The notes under the pieces are model-generated. The model had not been told where the DNA came from. It did no database searches and saw only the letters and a list, made by a program, of their open reading frames with translations. 64,000 bases of DNA, from assembly GCA_037974965.1 (NCBI GenBank), contig JBBPFI010000014.1:1-64000 (forward strand). The letters are read 5' to 3'. The position numbers were made by a program, and so were the translations under genes. This DNA is from Dacryopinax spathularia (lineage: Eukaryota; Basidiomycota; Dacrymycetes; Dacrymycetales; Dacrymycetaceae). Positions within the stretch are counted from its first letter, which is position 1, and each line of letters starts with the position of its first letter. Of this stretch, positions 1 to 12,757 are shown one piece after another.

Positions 1-103
1 ACCCTAACCCTAACCCTAACCCTAACCCTAACCCTAACCCTAACCCTAACCCTAACCCTAACCCTAACCCTAACCCTAACCCTAACCCTAACCCTAACCC
101 TAA
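1..103. repeat. Terminal telomere repeat (CCCTAA)n
   Basis: About 17 uninterrupted copies of ACCCTA/CCCTAA start at the first base. The C-rich strand reads 5' to 3' into the chromosome, as expected for the left end of a linear eukaryotic chromosome with TTAGGG telomeres. The tract passes directly into subtelomeric satellite. Confidence 0.98.
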
Positions 104-3100
104 ATACATCCCTAAGCTCCATTCCCAGTATAACTTTCCCTAGTATCGGAGCCCTCCTTATAGCTGGGGGCATTGACAGCGTTGACGCCGGAATTAACTA
201 CAATAAGTGTATTACGAGGCTGACGCATTGCACATTGTAATGCCATTCCTCATGCAGTGCCTCCCTAGCATCCCGATCCTCATCATACATCCCTAAGCTC
301 CATTCCCAGTATAACTTTCCCTAGTATCGGAGGCCTCGGTATAGCTGGGCAGGCATCGACGCTGGAATTAACTACAATAAGTGTATTACAAGGCTGACGC
401 AACCCACATTGTAATCCCATTCCTCACCTAGTGCCTCCCTAGCATCCCGATCCTCATCATACATCCCTAAGCTCCATTCCCAGTATAACTTTCCCTAGTA
501 TCGGAGCCCTCGGTATAGCTGGGCAAGCGTTGACGCCGGAATCAACTACAATAAGTGTATTACAAGGCTGACGCAATCCACATTGTAATCCCATTCCTCA
601 CGCAGCGCCTCCCCAGCGTCCCGATCCTCATCACACATCCCTAAGCTCCATTCCCAGTATAACTTTCCCTAGTATCGGAGCCCTCCTTATAGCTGGGGGC
701 ATCGACAGCGTTGACGCCGGAATTAACTACAATAAGTGTATTACAAGGCTGACGCATTGCACATTGTAATCCCATTCCTCACGCAGCGCCTCCCTAGCGT
801 CCCGATCCTCATCACACATCCCTAAGCTCCATTCCCAGTATAACTTTCCCTAGTATCGGAGCCCTCCTTATAGCTGGGGGCATTGACAGCGTTGACGCCG
901 GAATTAACTACAATAAGTGTATTACAAGGCTGACGCATTGCACATTGTAATGCCATTCCTCATGCAGCGCCTCCCCAGCGTCCCCATCCTCATCCCACAT
1001 CCCTAAGCATCATTCTCAGTATAACTTTCCCTAGTATCGGAGGCCTCGGTATAGCTGGGCAGGCATCGACGCTGGAATTAACTACAATAAGTGTATTACA
1101 AGGCTGACGCAACCCACATTGTAATCCCATTCCTCACCTAGTGCCTCCCTAGCATCCCGATCCTCATCATACATCCCTAAGCTCCATTCCCAGTATAACT
1201 TTCCCTAGTATCGGAGCCCTCGGTATAGCTGGGCAAGCGTTGACGCCGGAATTAACTACAATAAGTGTATTACAAGGCTGACGCAATCCACATTGTAATC
1301 CCATTCCTCACGCAGCGCCTCCCTAGCGTCCCGATCCTCATCACACATCCCTAAGCTCCATTCCCAGTATAACTTTCCCTAGTATCGGAGCCCTCCTTAT
1401 AGCTGGGGGCATCGACAGTGTTGACGCCGGAATTAACTACAATAAGTGTATTACAAGGCTGACGCATTGCACATTGTAATCCCATTCCTCACCTAGTGCC
1501 TCCCTAGCGTCCCGATCCTCATCACACATCCCTAAGCTCCATTCCCAGTATAACTTTCCCTAGTATCGGAGCCCTCGGTATAGCTGGGCAAGCGTTGACG
1601 CCGGAATTAACTACAATAAGTGTATTACAAGGCTGACGCATTGCACATTGTAATCCCATTCCTCACGCAGCGCCTCCCTAGCATCCCGATCCTCATCACA
1701 CATCCCTAAGCTCCATTCCCAGTATAACTTTCCCTAGTATCGGAGCCCTCCTTATAGCTGGGGGCATCGACAGCGTTGACGCCGGAATTAACTACAATAA
1801 GTGTATTACAAGGCTGACGCATTGCACATTGTAATCCCATTCCTCACGCAGCGCCTCCCTAGCATCCCGATCCTCATCACACATCCCTAAGCTCCATTCC
1901 CAGTATAACTTTCCCTAGTATCGGAGCCCTCCTTATAGCTGGGGGCATCGACAGTGTTGACGCCGGAATTAACTACAATAAGTGTATTACAAGGCTGACG
2001 CATTGCACATTGTGATCCCATTCCTCACCTAGTGCCTCCCTAGCATCCCGATCCCCATCATACATCCCTAAGCTCCATTCCCAGTATAACTTTCCCTAGT
2101 ATCGGAGCCCTCCTTATAGCTGGGGGCATTGACAGCGTTGACGCCGGAATTAACTACAATAAGTGTATTACGAGGCTGACGCATTGCACATTGTAATGCC
2201 ATTCCTCACGCAGTGCCTCCCTAGCATCCCGATCCTCATCATACATCCCTAAGCTCCATTCCCAGTATAACTTTCCCTAGTATCGGAGGCCTCGGTATAG
2301 CTGGGCAGGCATCGACGCTGGAATTAACTACAATAAGTGTATTACAAGGCTGACGCATTGCACATTGTAATCCCATTCCTCACGCAGCGCCTCCCTAGCG
2401 TCCCGATCCTCATCACACATCCCTAAGCTCCATTCCCAGTATAACTTTCCCTAGTATCGGAGCCCTCGGTATAGCTGGGCAAGCGTTGACGCCGGAATTA
2501 ACTACAATAAGTGTATTACAAGGCTGACGCATTGCACATTGTAATCCCATTCCTCACGCAGCGCCTCCCTAGCATCCCGATCCTCATCACACATCCCTAA
2601 GCTCCATTCCCAGTATAACTTTCCCTAGTATCGGAGCCCTCCTTATAGCTGGGGGCATCGACAGCGTTGACGCCGGAATTAACTACAATAAGTGTATTAC
2701 AAGGCTGACGCATTGCACATTGTGATCCCATTCCTCACCTAGTGCCTCCCTAGCATCCCGATCCCCATCATACATCCCTAAGCTCCATTCCCAGTATAAC
2801 TTTCCCTAGTATCGGAGCCCTCCTTATAGCTGGGGGCATCGACAGCGTTGACGCCGGAATTAACTACAATAAGTGTATTACGAGGCTGACGCATTGCACA
2901 TTGTAATGCCATTCCTCACGCAGTGCCTCCCTAGCATCCCGATCCTCATCATACATCCCTAAGCTCCATTCCCAGTATAACTTTCCCTAGTATCGGAGGC
3001 CTCGGTATAGCTGGGCAGGCATCGACGCTGGAATTAACTACAATAAGTGTATTACAAGGCTGACGCAACCCACATTGTAATCCCATTCCTCACCTAGTGC

Positions 3101-5034
3101 CTCCCTAGCATCCCGATCCTCATCATACATCCCTAAGCTCCATTCCCAGTATAACTTTCCCTAGTATCGGAGCCCTCGGTATAGCTGGGCAAGCGTTGAC
3201 GCCGGAATCAACTACAATAAGTGTATTACAAGGCTGACGCAATCCACATTGTAATCCCATTCCTCACGCAGCGCCTCCCCAGCGTCCCGATCCTCATCAT
3301 ACATCCCTAAGCTCCATTCCCAGTATAACTTTCCCTAGTATCGGAGGCCTCGGTATAGCTGGGCAGGCATCGACGCTGGAATTAACTACAATAAGTGTAT
3401 TACAAGGCTGACGCAACCCACATTGTAATCCCATTCCTCACCTAGTGCCTCCCTAGCATCCCGATCCTCATCATACATCCCTAAGCTCCATTCCCAGTAT
3501 AACTTTCCCTAGTATCGGAGCCCTCGGTATAGCTGGGCAAGCGTTGACGCCGGAATTAACTACAATAAGTGTATTACGAGGCTGACGCATTGCACATTGT
3601 AATGCCATTCCTCACGCAGTGCCTCCCTAGCATCCCGATCCTCATCATACATCCCTAAGCTCCATTCCCAGTATAACTTTCCCTAGTATCGGAGGCCTCG
3701 GTATAGCTGGGCAGGCATCGACGCTGGAATTAACTACAATAAGTGTATTACAAGGCTGACGCAACCCACATTGTAATCCCATTCCTCACCTAGTGCCTCC
3801 CTAGCATCCCGATCCTCATCATACATCCCTAAGCTCCATTCCCAGTATAACTTTCCCTAGTATCGGAGCCCTCGGTATAGCTGGGCAAGCGTTGACGCCG
3901 GAATCAACTACAATAAGTGTATTACAAGGCTGACGCAATCCACATTGTAATCCCATTCCTCACGCAGCGCCTCCCCAGCGTCCCGATCCTCATCACACAT
4001 CCCTAAGCTCCATTCCCAGTATAACTTTCCCTAGTATCGGAGCCCTCGGTATAGCTGGGGGCATCGACAGCGTTGACGCCGGAATTAACTACAATAAGTG
4101 TATTACAAGGCTGACGCATTGCACATTGTAATGCCATTCCTCACGCAGCGCCTCCCCAGCGTCCCCATCCTCATCCCACATCCCTAAGCATCATTCTCAG
4201 TATAACTTTCCCTAGTATCGGAGGCCTCGGTATAGCTGGGCAGGCATCGACGCTGGAATTAACTACAATAAGTGTATTACAAGGCTGACGCATTGTACAT
4301 TGTAATGCCATTCCTCACGCAGTGCCTCCCTAGCATCCCGATCCTCATCATACATCCCTAAGCTCCATTCCCAGTATAACTTTCCCTAGTATCGGAGGCC
4401 TCGGTATAGCTGGGCAGGCATCGACGCCGGAATTAACTACAATAAGTGTATTACAAGGCTGACGCAATCCACATTGTAATCCCATTCCTCACGCAGCGCC
4501 TCCCTAGCGTCCCGATCCTCATCACACATCCCTAAGCTCCATTCCCAGTATAACTTTCCCTAGTATCGGAGCCCTCCTTATAGCTGGGGGCATCGACAGC
4601 GTTGACGCCGGAATTAACTACAATAAGTGTATTACGAGGCTGACGCATTGCACATTGTAATCCCATTCCTCACGCAGTGCCTCCCTAGCATCCCGATCCT
4701 CATCATACATCCCTAAGCTCCATTCCCAGTATAACTTTCCCTAGTATCGGAGCCCTCGGTATAGCTGGGCAAGCGTTGACGCCGGAATTAACTACAATAA
4801 GTGTATTACGAGGCTGACGCATTGCACATTGTAATGCCATTCCTCACGCAGCGCCTCCCCAGCGTGCCCATCCTCATCCCACATCCCTAAGCATCATTCT
4901 CAGTATAACTTTCCCTAGTATCGGAGGCCTCGGTATAGCTGGGCAGGCATCGACGCTGGAATTAACTACAATAAGTGTATTACAAGGCTGACGCATTGCA
5001 CATTGTAATCCCATTCCTCATGCAGTGTCTCATG
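104..5034. repeat. Subtelomeric satellite A, ~173-185 bp unit
   Basis: About 28 head-to-tail copies of a unit that starts near CATCCCTAAGCTCCATTCCC and contains ATAACTTTCCCTAGTATCGG and AACTACAATAAGTGTATTAC. Two length classes alternate. One has CCTTATAGCTGGGGGCAT plus GACAGCGTTGACGCCGG; the shorter one has CTCGGTATAGCTGGGCAGGC. Copies are nearly identical, which indicates recent homogenisation. No gene is visible inside. Confidence 0.95.
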
Positions 5035-5510
5035 CCCACTGTGCATACTTCTATACATGCCTAAGCTTCGTTTTGAGTCTACATTTGAAGGTATGCAGGG
5101 CCCCACAGATTGCGCTATGTGGTTAACATGAGTAGGATTACTGTATTTCCAATATAATCTTTGTGCAAGTCACTTTGTATTCTCCAATGCGTACAACACA
5201 TTCTACAACACTGTAGATCATTTCCTGTGTGCTATAGCTTCCATTTGAGTATAACTTTCACTACCTTTCGCGCAATATCTAGTGACGGATATCCGTCATA
5301 AGCCCTTTTTTCTGCGAGTACCATGGCTCATGGGCTAGGACCTTTAAGGCCCTGCATAGGTGCTTTTGCACGCACCATTTGCACGCCTCAGAGCCTTCTG
5401 GTAGCATACGTCCATCCCCAAGGGGTTGGCCTACCTTGTGGGGGGTGGGGAACACTCAGACATGCGGTATAGTAATCATACTGGTTACTATACTTCGCTA
5501 CAGTCTACAG
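5035..5510. other. Unique spacer between two satellites
   Basis: About 475 bases of non-repeated sequence. It shares a few words with satellite A at its left edge (CTAAGCTTCG resembles CTAAGCTCC), so it may be a decayed edge of that array. I see no gene, RNA or transposon signature here. Confidence 0.6.
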
Positions 5511-8500
5511 ATGGCAATACTGCATGGTTCAGGGGGAGTGTAGGAGCGATATTGTAGGTCCAGCATGCCTCTAATGCCTCGCTGAAGGACGCTTCAGCAG
5601 GTGCATTATTGGTTGCAGGAGATACAATAGCGGGATTGCAAAATAGTCCCCAGTGGGAATATAAGTCTAACGACCGTACCGAGGGCAATACTGAACGGTT
5701 CAGGGGGAGTGTAGGAGCGATATTGTAGGTCCAGCATGCCTCTAATGCCTCACTGAAGGACGCTTCAGCAGGTGCATTATTGGTTGCAGGAGATACAATA
5801 GCGGGATTACAAAATAGTACCCAGTGGGAATATAAGTGTAACGACCGTACCGAGGGCAATACTGAACGGTTCAGGGGGATTGTTGGAGCGATATTGTAGG
5901 TCCAGTATGCCTCTAATGCCTCGCTGAAGGACGCTTCATCAGGTGCATTATTGGTTGCAGGAGATACAATAGCGGGATTACAAAATAGTCCCCAGTAGGA
6001 ATATAAGTCTAACGACCGTACCGAGGGCAATACTGAACGGTTCAGGGGGAGTGTAGGAGCGATATTGTAGGTCCAGCATGCCTCTAATGCCTCGCTGAAG
6101 GACGCTTCATCAGGTGCATTATTGGTTGCAGGAGATACAATAGCGGGATTACAAAATAGTCCCCAGTAGGAATATAAGTGTAACGACCGTACCGAGGGCA
6201 ATACTGAACGGTTCAGGGGGAGTGTAGGAGCGATATTGTAGGTCCAGCATGCCTGTAATGCCTCGCTGAAGGACGCTTCAGCAGGTGCATTATTGGTTGC
6301 AGGAGATACAATAGCGGGATTACAAAATAGTACCCAGTGGGAATATAAGTCTAACGACCGTACCGAGGGCAATACTGAACGGTTCAGGGGGAGTGTAGGA
6401 GCGATATTGTAGGTCCAGCATGCCTCTAATGCCTCGCTGAAGGACGCTTCAGCAGGTGCATTATTGGTTGCAGGAGATACAATACCGGGAAATTGTGTGA
6501 ATGAATAAGTAGGATATAACGGTAACAACCGTACCGAGGGCAATACTGAACGGTTCAGGGGGAGTGTAGGAGCGATATTGTAGATCCAGTATGCCTCTAA
6601 TGCCTCGCTGAAGGACGCTTCATCAGGTGCATTATTGGTTGCAGGAGATACAATAGCGGGATTACAAAATAGTCCCCAGTAGGAATATAAGTGTAACGAC
6701 CGTACCGAGGGCAATACTGAACGGTTCAGGGGGAGTGTAGGAGCGATATTGTAGGTCCAGCATGCCTGTAATGCCTCGCTGAAGGACGCTTCAGCAGGTG
6801 CATTATTGGTTGCAGGAGATACAATACCGGGAAATTGTGTGAATGAATAAGTAGGATATAACGGTAACAACCGTACCGAGGGCAATACTGAACAGTTCAG
6901 GGGGAGTGTAGGAGCGATATTGTAGATCCAGTATGCCTCTAATGCCTCGCTGAAGGACGCTTCAGCAGGTGCATTATTGGTTGCAGGAGATACAATAGCG
7001 GGATTACAAAATAGTCCCCAGTAGGAATATAAGTGTAACGACCGTACCGAGGGCAATACTGAACAGTTCAGGGGGAGTGTAGGAGCGATATTGTAGATCC
7101 AGCATGCCTCTAATGCCTCACTGAAGGACGCTTCATCAGGTGCATTATTGGTTGCAGGAGATACAATAGCGGGATTACAAAATAGTCCCCAGTAGGAATA
7201 TAAGTGTAACGACCGTACCGAGGGCAATACTGAACGGTTCAGGGGGAGTGTAGGAGCGATATTGTAGGTCCAGCATGCCTCTAATGCCTCACTGAAGGAC
7301 GCTTCAGCAGGTGCATTATTGGTTGCAGGAGATACAATACCGGGAAATTGTGTGAATGAATAAGTAGGATATAAGTGTAACAACCGTACCAAGGGCAATA
7401 CTGAACGGTTCAGGGGGATTGTTGGAGCGATATTGTAGATCCAGTATGCCTCTAATGCCTCGCTGAAGGACGCTTCAGCCGGTGCATTATTGGTTGCAGG
7501 AGATACAATACCGGGAAATTGCGTGAATGAATAAGTAGGATATAAGTGTAACGACCGTACCGAGGGCAATACTGAACGGTTCGGGGGGATTGTTGGAGCG
7601 ATATTGTAGGCCCAGTATGCCTCTAATGCCTCGCTGAAGGACGCTTCAGCAGGTGCATTATTGGTTGCAGGAGATACAATAGCAGGAAATTGCGTGAATG
7701 AATAAGTAGGATATAAGTGTAATGACCGTACCGAGGGCAATACTGAACGGTTCGGGGGGATTGTTGGAGCGATATTGTAGGCCCAGTATGCCTCTAATGC
7801 CTCGCTGAAGGACGCTTCAGCAGGTGCATTATTGGTTGCAGGAGATACAATACCGGGAAATTGCGTGAATGAATAAGTAGGATATAAGTGTAATGACCGT
7901 ACCGAAGGCAATACTGACCGGTTCAGGGGGATTGTTGGAGCGATATTGTAGGCCCAGTATGCCTCTAATGCCTCGCTGAAGGACGCTTCAGCAGGTGCAT
8001 TATTGGTTGCAGGAGATACAATAGCAGGAAATTGCGTGAATGAATAAGTAGGATATAAGTGTAATGACCGTACCGAGGGCAATACTGAACGGTTCGGGGG
8101 GATTGTTGGAGCGATATTGTAGGCCCAGTATGCCTCTAATGCCTCGCTGAAGGACGCTTCAGCAGGTGCATTATTGGTTGCAGGAGATACAATAGCAGGA
8201 AATTGCGTGAATGAATAAGTAGGATATAAGTGTAATGACCGTACCGAGGGCAATACTGAACGGTTCGGGGGGATTGTTGGAGCGATATTGTAGGCCCAGT
8301 ATGCCTCTAATGCCTCGCTGAAGGACGCTTCAGCAGGTGCATTATTGGTTGCAGGAGATACAATACCGGGAAATTGCGTGAATGAATAAGTAGGATATAA
8401 GTGTAATGACCGTACCGAAGGCAATACTGACCGGTTCAGGGGGATTGTTGGAGCGATATTGTAGGCCCAGTATGCCTCTAATGCCTCGCTGAAGGACGCT

Positions 8501-9236
8501 TCAGCAGGTGCATTATTGGTTGCAGGAGATACAATAGCAGGAAATTGCGTGAATGAATAAGTAGGATATAAGTGTAATGACCGTACCGAGGGCAATACTG
8601 AACGGTTCGGGGGGATTGTTGGAGCGATATTGTAGGCCCAGTATGCCTCTAATGCCTCGCTGAAGGACGCTTCAGCAGGTGCATTATTGGTTGCAGGAGA
8701 TACAATAGCAGGAAATTGCGTGAATGAATAAGTAGGATATAAGTGTAATGACCGTACCGAGGGCAATACTGAACGGTTCGGGGGGATTGTTGGAGCGATA
8801 TTGTAGGCCCAGTATGCCTCTAATGCCTCGCTGAAGGACGCTTCAGCAGGTGCATTATTGGTTGCAGGAGATACAATAGCAGGAAATTGCGTGAATGAAT
8901 AAGTAGGATATAAGTGTAATGACCGTACCGAGGGCAATACTGAACGGTTCAGGGGGATTGTAGGAGCGATATTGTAGATCCAGTATGCCTCTAATGCCTC
9001 ACTGAAGGACGCTTCAGCAGGTGCATTATTGGTTGCAGGAGATACAATAGCGGGATTAAAAAATAGTACCCAGTGGGAATATAAGTCTAACGACCGTACC
9101 GAGGGCAATACTGAACGGTTCAGGGGGAGTGTAGGAGCGATATTGTAGGTCCAGCATGCCTCTAATGCCTCGGTGAAGGACGCTTCAGCAGGTGCATTAT
9201 TGGTTGCAGGAGATACAATACCGGGAAATTGCGTGG
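5511..9236. repeat. Subtelomeric satellite B, 171 bp unit
   Basis: About 22 tandem copies of a 171 bp unit containing GGAGCGATATTGTAG, GCCTCTAATGCCTC and GCATTATTGGTTGCAGGAG. A variable segment exists in two forms: GGGATTACAAAATAGTCCCC or GGAAATTGCGTGAATGAATA. A three-unit higher-order period of 513 bp is seen around 7.9-8.4 kb. Because 171 is divisible by 3 and one minus-strand frame has no stop, the array is open for about 1200 codons (9108 down to 5488) as a 57-residue repeat. I regard this as an arithmetic consequence of the unit length, not as a gene. Confidence 0.95.
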
Positions 9237-9883
9237 ATGAATGGAAAAATCAGCTAAGTGGTACGATGTCAGCGAGGCAGGGAAGTACAATCTCATGCAA
9301 TGGTATAAAGTGAACTGACGAGAAAAGCTGTAGGAGCAATTGTATGTCTGGCAATGGCTTTCATTGGGCTCTTAGAAGCTGAGTGTGATACCGTACCATA
9401 AAAATCCCTTAGGGACTCCTACAAGACAGAATCTCCAAAACCCGTGCCTAGCACGAGAACAACAAAAACACCAAACCCAATCCATCACAACTAGAATCCA
9501 ATCTCTCGAACTCATGTACGTACCGTCCCAATCAGTTCTGGCCATAGGTTAGGAACATAGGACTTGCAGAGGTTAGGAGAAGCCAGAATCCCTAGTGGTT
9601 TCGTTCTGGCCAGAACGATACAACCAGCCTTGTTTTCTGAAAGCGGCTGTGCGCTTAGTAAGCGCACAGCCGCTGGCAGTACCTATATAACCCCAGTTCC
9701 ATGAGGGCGTGCCAAGGCCCCTTCTTTCTTTCCTATTTGCGCCTTCCTTTTTGGGACGTCCAACTGCTGACATAATCAGTCTCTAGACAACCAACTGGTG
9801 CGGCTCTGGCCAGAACCGCCCCACCTGTGCTAACTAGTGCTCCAAAACAGACAACACCAAGATCGATTATTGCTTTCACGAAG
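9237..9883 (+). promoter_or_regulatory. Leader/promoter region of the two-gene unit
   Basis: Non-coding stretch between satellite B and the first gene. It contains a perfect 15 bp-arm hairpin (9643-9673), two copies of the CTGGCCAG palindrome (about 9594-9620 and 9794-9836) and a possible TATA-like word (CCTATATAACC near 9681). The second palindrome is followed by GTGCTAACTAG, which looks like a branch site and acceptor, but I find no canonical donor for it. Transcription probably starts here for the downstream gene. Confidence 0.5.
9643..9673. repeat. Perfect inverted repeat, 15 bp arms, 1 bp loop
   Basis: GCGGCTGTGCGCTTA is followed, after a single G, by its exact reverse complement. The sequence differs from the CTGGCCAG palindromes around it. 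It lies about 10 bases upstream of a TATA-like word, so it could be a cruciform or protein-binding site of the promoter. Confidence 0.8.
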
Positions 9884-9934
9884 GTAAAGTGGTGTCGCTC
9901 TGGCCAGAACCGCCCCACTGATAACCCCAGACAG
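9884..9934 (+). other. 5' UTR intron with CTGGCCAG palindrome
   Basis: Donor GTAAAG at 9884, palindrome core CTCTGGCCAGAACC, then CTGATAAC as a likely branch site. Acceptor is CCCCAG (9930) or ACAG (9934), just before the ATG at 9936. It belongs to the palindromic-intron family described in the findings. Confidence 0.65.
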
Positions 9935-9935
9935 C

Positions 9936-12569
9936 ATGGCACCCAGAAAGCCAGCGACCACTGCACGTGGGGGCAAAGCTGTGGATGTGGAGAAAGCGTC
10001 TCCTCCCTCTCAAGCTGCAAATGCTCCCATGGAAGCCTCTTCTACTGCAATCCTTAAGCATCGTGCTGCCAACACGCTCATCGAGCGACTCACCATTGGA
10101 ATCGTTCGCTATCCATTGAAAGGACCAGCATTCGAGCCCGAATGGTACAAGCCTCAATACCGCAATATCTCTGCGGCGGCTAAGGCCAAGCTGCTGGAGT
10201 CTTTCATGGCAGCTGACGACCGCTGGAATCATCCCATTGATGTGGTTGTTCCTGACGACAACATCCTCAATCTCAACGAGATCATGGGCAACAAGCCCGA
10301 TGATGCTGACCCATCCACCATGGAAGTGACGATCCAATGTGCTGATTGGAAGCGCAACATGGGGGCAAATGGCCATCATCGTGCTGTGATCTGGTACCAT
10401 ATGGGAATCGAGATTTTGCACCTGTGGGAGCTCTCTGGCCAGAACCGCACCACTCGCTAATGGTCTGACAGGGATCCAGAGACCGACACCACTGGTCACT
10501 TCTTTTGGCCAGCCCGGATCCTGAAAGAGGACATTCTTGAGCCCACCAATCGTGTTCTGCTCAACCATGTCACAAACAACAACTCCTATGTCCAGATGGA
10601 AGCGACTGTGGCCACGACTTGGCGTGTGGCCTCGGACGGCTTTGATCCTGATGAGTTTGCTCGCAATGAAAGCGAATACATGGCCTTGCTGGGTATCAAG
10701 AATAATGAACTCATGCAAGTATTTCGGGACAACACTCTGAGGCCGATTATCAGCGAAACGCTCACACAGCCGGTGTGGCAGGATCTCAATGAGATCAGCA
10801 CTCTGGCATCGACCTTCAACGGCAAGCATGCTGAGGTGTGCCTTTGTCATACAGTTCAAGCATGCACACTGATTTGCTTCCAGGTTGCTGAGTACCACCT
10901 TGTTCGCATGAATGGACTTCTTAACGACAAGAAGCTGTACACATTCACCAACAAGAATGGAGAGCAGGTGTATGTGCCTGAGTACCAGTGTGATGAGCTA
11001 CTCGAGTACATGGAGTGGGGTCATGCCTTCTACAGAGCAGCCACCACGAAAGCCAAGATGCCACCAAAAGCACCCTATCAGACATCGCTGAATGCCAAGC
11101 ATGGACGATACCAATTCATCCTGGAGGCGATTGACTCCCTCTTCACCAAACCTGTCGGCCTGGGCAACAAGAAGTTTCCGCTCACCGTCTATGAGTTCAA
11201 GGATGACTTTGCTGCCAAGCTGAAGACCTTCTTCTTGGCTCACCCACATGCGGTGATCACAACACCCCTTGGACTGCGTGCAGAAATGGCCCGATGGGAT
11301 GAATACTTGCCTACCTTGATTCAGGTGGGGCCGTTCTAGCCAGAGCGGCACCAGTGCTCACTAATTCTCCTCTCTAGTTGGGATCCTTTGCCAACTTCTT
11401 CCTTCGTTCACATGGCCCTGGCTCAGGACGTGTGACTGGGAAAGGACGCCAGCCGGGATGGGCAGGCTCACTCCTCAGGGCCCAAGGCCACAACCGTGAT
11501 GCTGATTTACACTGGATTGAGCATGTTGAGGCGCTCTTGGCCGACATCAACCTCGATGACAAGCTCGGTGACATGGAGAAGCTTGCCAAAACATTGCACT
11601 CTGTCTTGACGGATGCAGGAGTGGCTAGCGACATGACCACCACTAGCCTCAAGCTGGTTCAGTACAGTGACACCTTCAATGCCAAGGAGCAGGAAGCTTG
11701 GCAAAAGCAAGTTCTCGAGCTCGGGCGTGCCCTATCAAGTCAACGCGTCTGGCGCATGGTAGAGCCCCGTCCAACCAACCCGGACAAGCTCATGGCTATT
11801 TTCCGCTGGTTTGCGATGACAACCAAATGGCAGGGTGCTAAAGGCAAGCGTGAGTTGGAGACTGGTTTCTTCACACCAGGACTGCAACTGGCCCACCTCC
11901 AACACAAGTACCTCCGCAACCTTGTGTCTGTGAAGATCTGGCACGAATACCTTACTCTGGTCCGGACCAAGTACCTCAAGGACCCAACATATCCCGACAT
12001 GCTGTTAATCCAGGTCCCCGAGACATATGAGAACAAGAAGGCAGCCGCTCAAGAGGCCCGAGCCGAGACTCGCCGTGCCAATATGGAGAAGCAGGAAAGC
12101 GAGGCAGAGGCCCTTTACAAGGCTTGGGCAGAAAATGTGGAAGAGTACGCCTTGAATCACCTTCCACCAGGTATTGAAGTGGACGACACCATCCGCAAGC
12201 ACTTCTCTCAGCGTTTTAGTGACCTGGCACGTGGCGTTGTGGTAAAGGCCATCAAGCAGAAGACCTCAAAGGGCAAACGTGCCAAGAAGATCATCAAGAG
12301 CACTGAGAATGTTGAGGAGGATGGCGGGCCAGAATCTGAGTCTGAGGCAGTGAGCTCATCCAATGAGGATGACAGTCAAGATGGACGTGGTACACCTGGT
12401 AAGTGGTGTCGTTCTGGCCAGAACGCCCCCACTAATGCTGATGACAGCAGGTTCAAAGCGCAAGCGCAATCCTTTCATCGATGACGAGGCTTCAACAGTA
12501 CGCTCGACACAGGAAATTCCCGACACCCAGGCTTCTGAGATGTTGCCGTACGATGATATGATTGTTTAG
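9936..12569 (+). CDS. Unknown 810-aa protein, gene 1 of the telomere-flanked unit
   Basis: Five exons (9936-10423, 10472-10835, 10884-11324, 11378-12398, 12451-12569) join in frame to 810 residues. I do not recognise the family. The N-terminus is Ala/Pro/Lys-rich (MAPRKPATTARGGK). The middle is compact and rich in aromatic residues. The C-terminal third has a charged helical stretch (EARAETRRANMEKQESEAEA), a Lys-rich segment (KAIKQKTSKGKRAKKIIK), an acidic Ser/Glu tract and SKRKRN near the end, which resembles a nuclear localisation signal. No membrane segment is seen. Three of four introns carry the CTGGCCAG palindrome; the second (10836-10883) does not and could be retained in frame. Gene 2 follows in the same direction about 250 bases later. 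The exon model is my own splice prediction and every junction preserves the frame. A nuclear, DNA-associated role is inference only. Confidence 0.75.
10424..10471 (+). other. Palindromic intron 1 of gene 1
   Basis: 48 bases, phase 2, donor GTGGGA, core CTCTGGCCAGAACCGCACCACT, branch-like CGCTAAT, acceptor GACAG. Removal joins HL to DPETDT in frame; retention ends the reading frame at 10460. Confidence 0.8.
11325..11377 (+). other. Palindromic intron 3 of gene 1
   Basis: 53 bases, phase 0, donor GTGGGG, degenerate core TTCTAGCCAGAGCGGCACCA, branch-like CACTAAT, acceptor CTCTAG. The donor bases are themselves the left arm of the palindrome. Removal joins TLIQ to LGSFAN; retention gives a stop within the core. 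Confidence 0.8.
12399..12450 (+). other. Palindromic intron 4 of gene 1
   Basis: 52 bases, phase 1, canonical donor GTAAGT, core GTTCTGGCCAGAAC (perfect 14-base palindrome), branch-like CACTAAT, acceptor CAGCAG. Removal creates GTPGSKRKRN, completing the basic NLS-like motif. Confidence 0.85.
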
Positions 12570-12659
12570 AAAGACTTTCTCTCTGTATATCTTCCACCTG
12601 TTGCCCGCAAGTTTGTATTCACCAACATGGTGATGATTGAGTATTCTTTGTAGCTAGCC

Positions 12660-12682
12660 GTTGTGCTCCTTAAGAGCACAAC
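12660..12682. terminator. Hairpin downstream of gene 1
   Basis: GTTGTGCTC, CTTAA, GAGCACAAC: 9 bp perfect arms with a 5-base loop, 90 bases past the gene 1 stop and followed by AATAAAAATG, which resembles a polyadenylation signal. A role in 3' end formation is inference. Confidence 0.5.
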
Positions 12683-12757
12683 TTATGCCTGAAAAAATAA
12701 AAATGTGGTTTCGGCCCGCCAAAGCAGTGTGTACTGTTTGTGAAGCCTCTTCAAAGA

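Noticed and set aside
5488-9108. 1206-codon open frame on the minus strand over satellite B
   Set aside because: It is a 57-codon satellite unit read through about 21 copies. An open frame follows from the unit being stop-free and divisible by three; there is no start context, intron or non-repeat domain.
9876-10898. 340-codon minus-strand frame
   Set aside because: It is antisense to gene 1, whose exons join in frame with good splice sites; the antisense frame has no recognisable domain.
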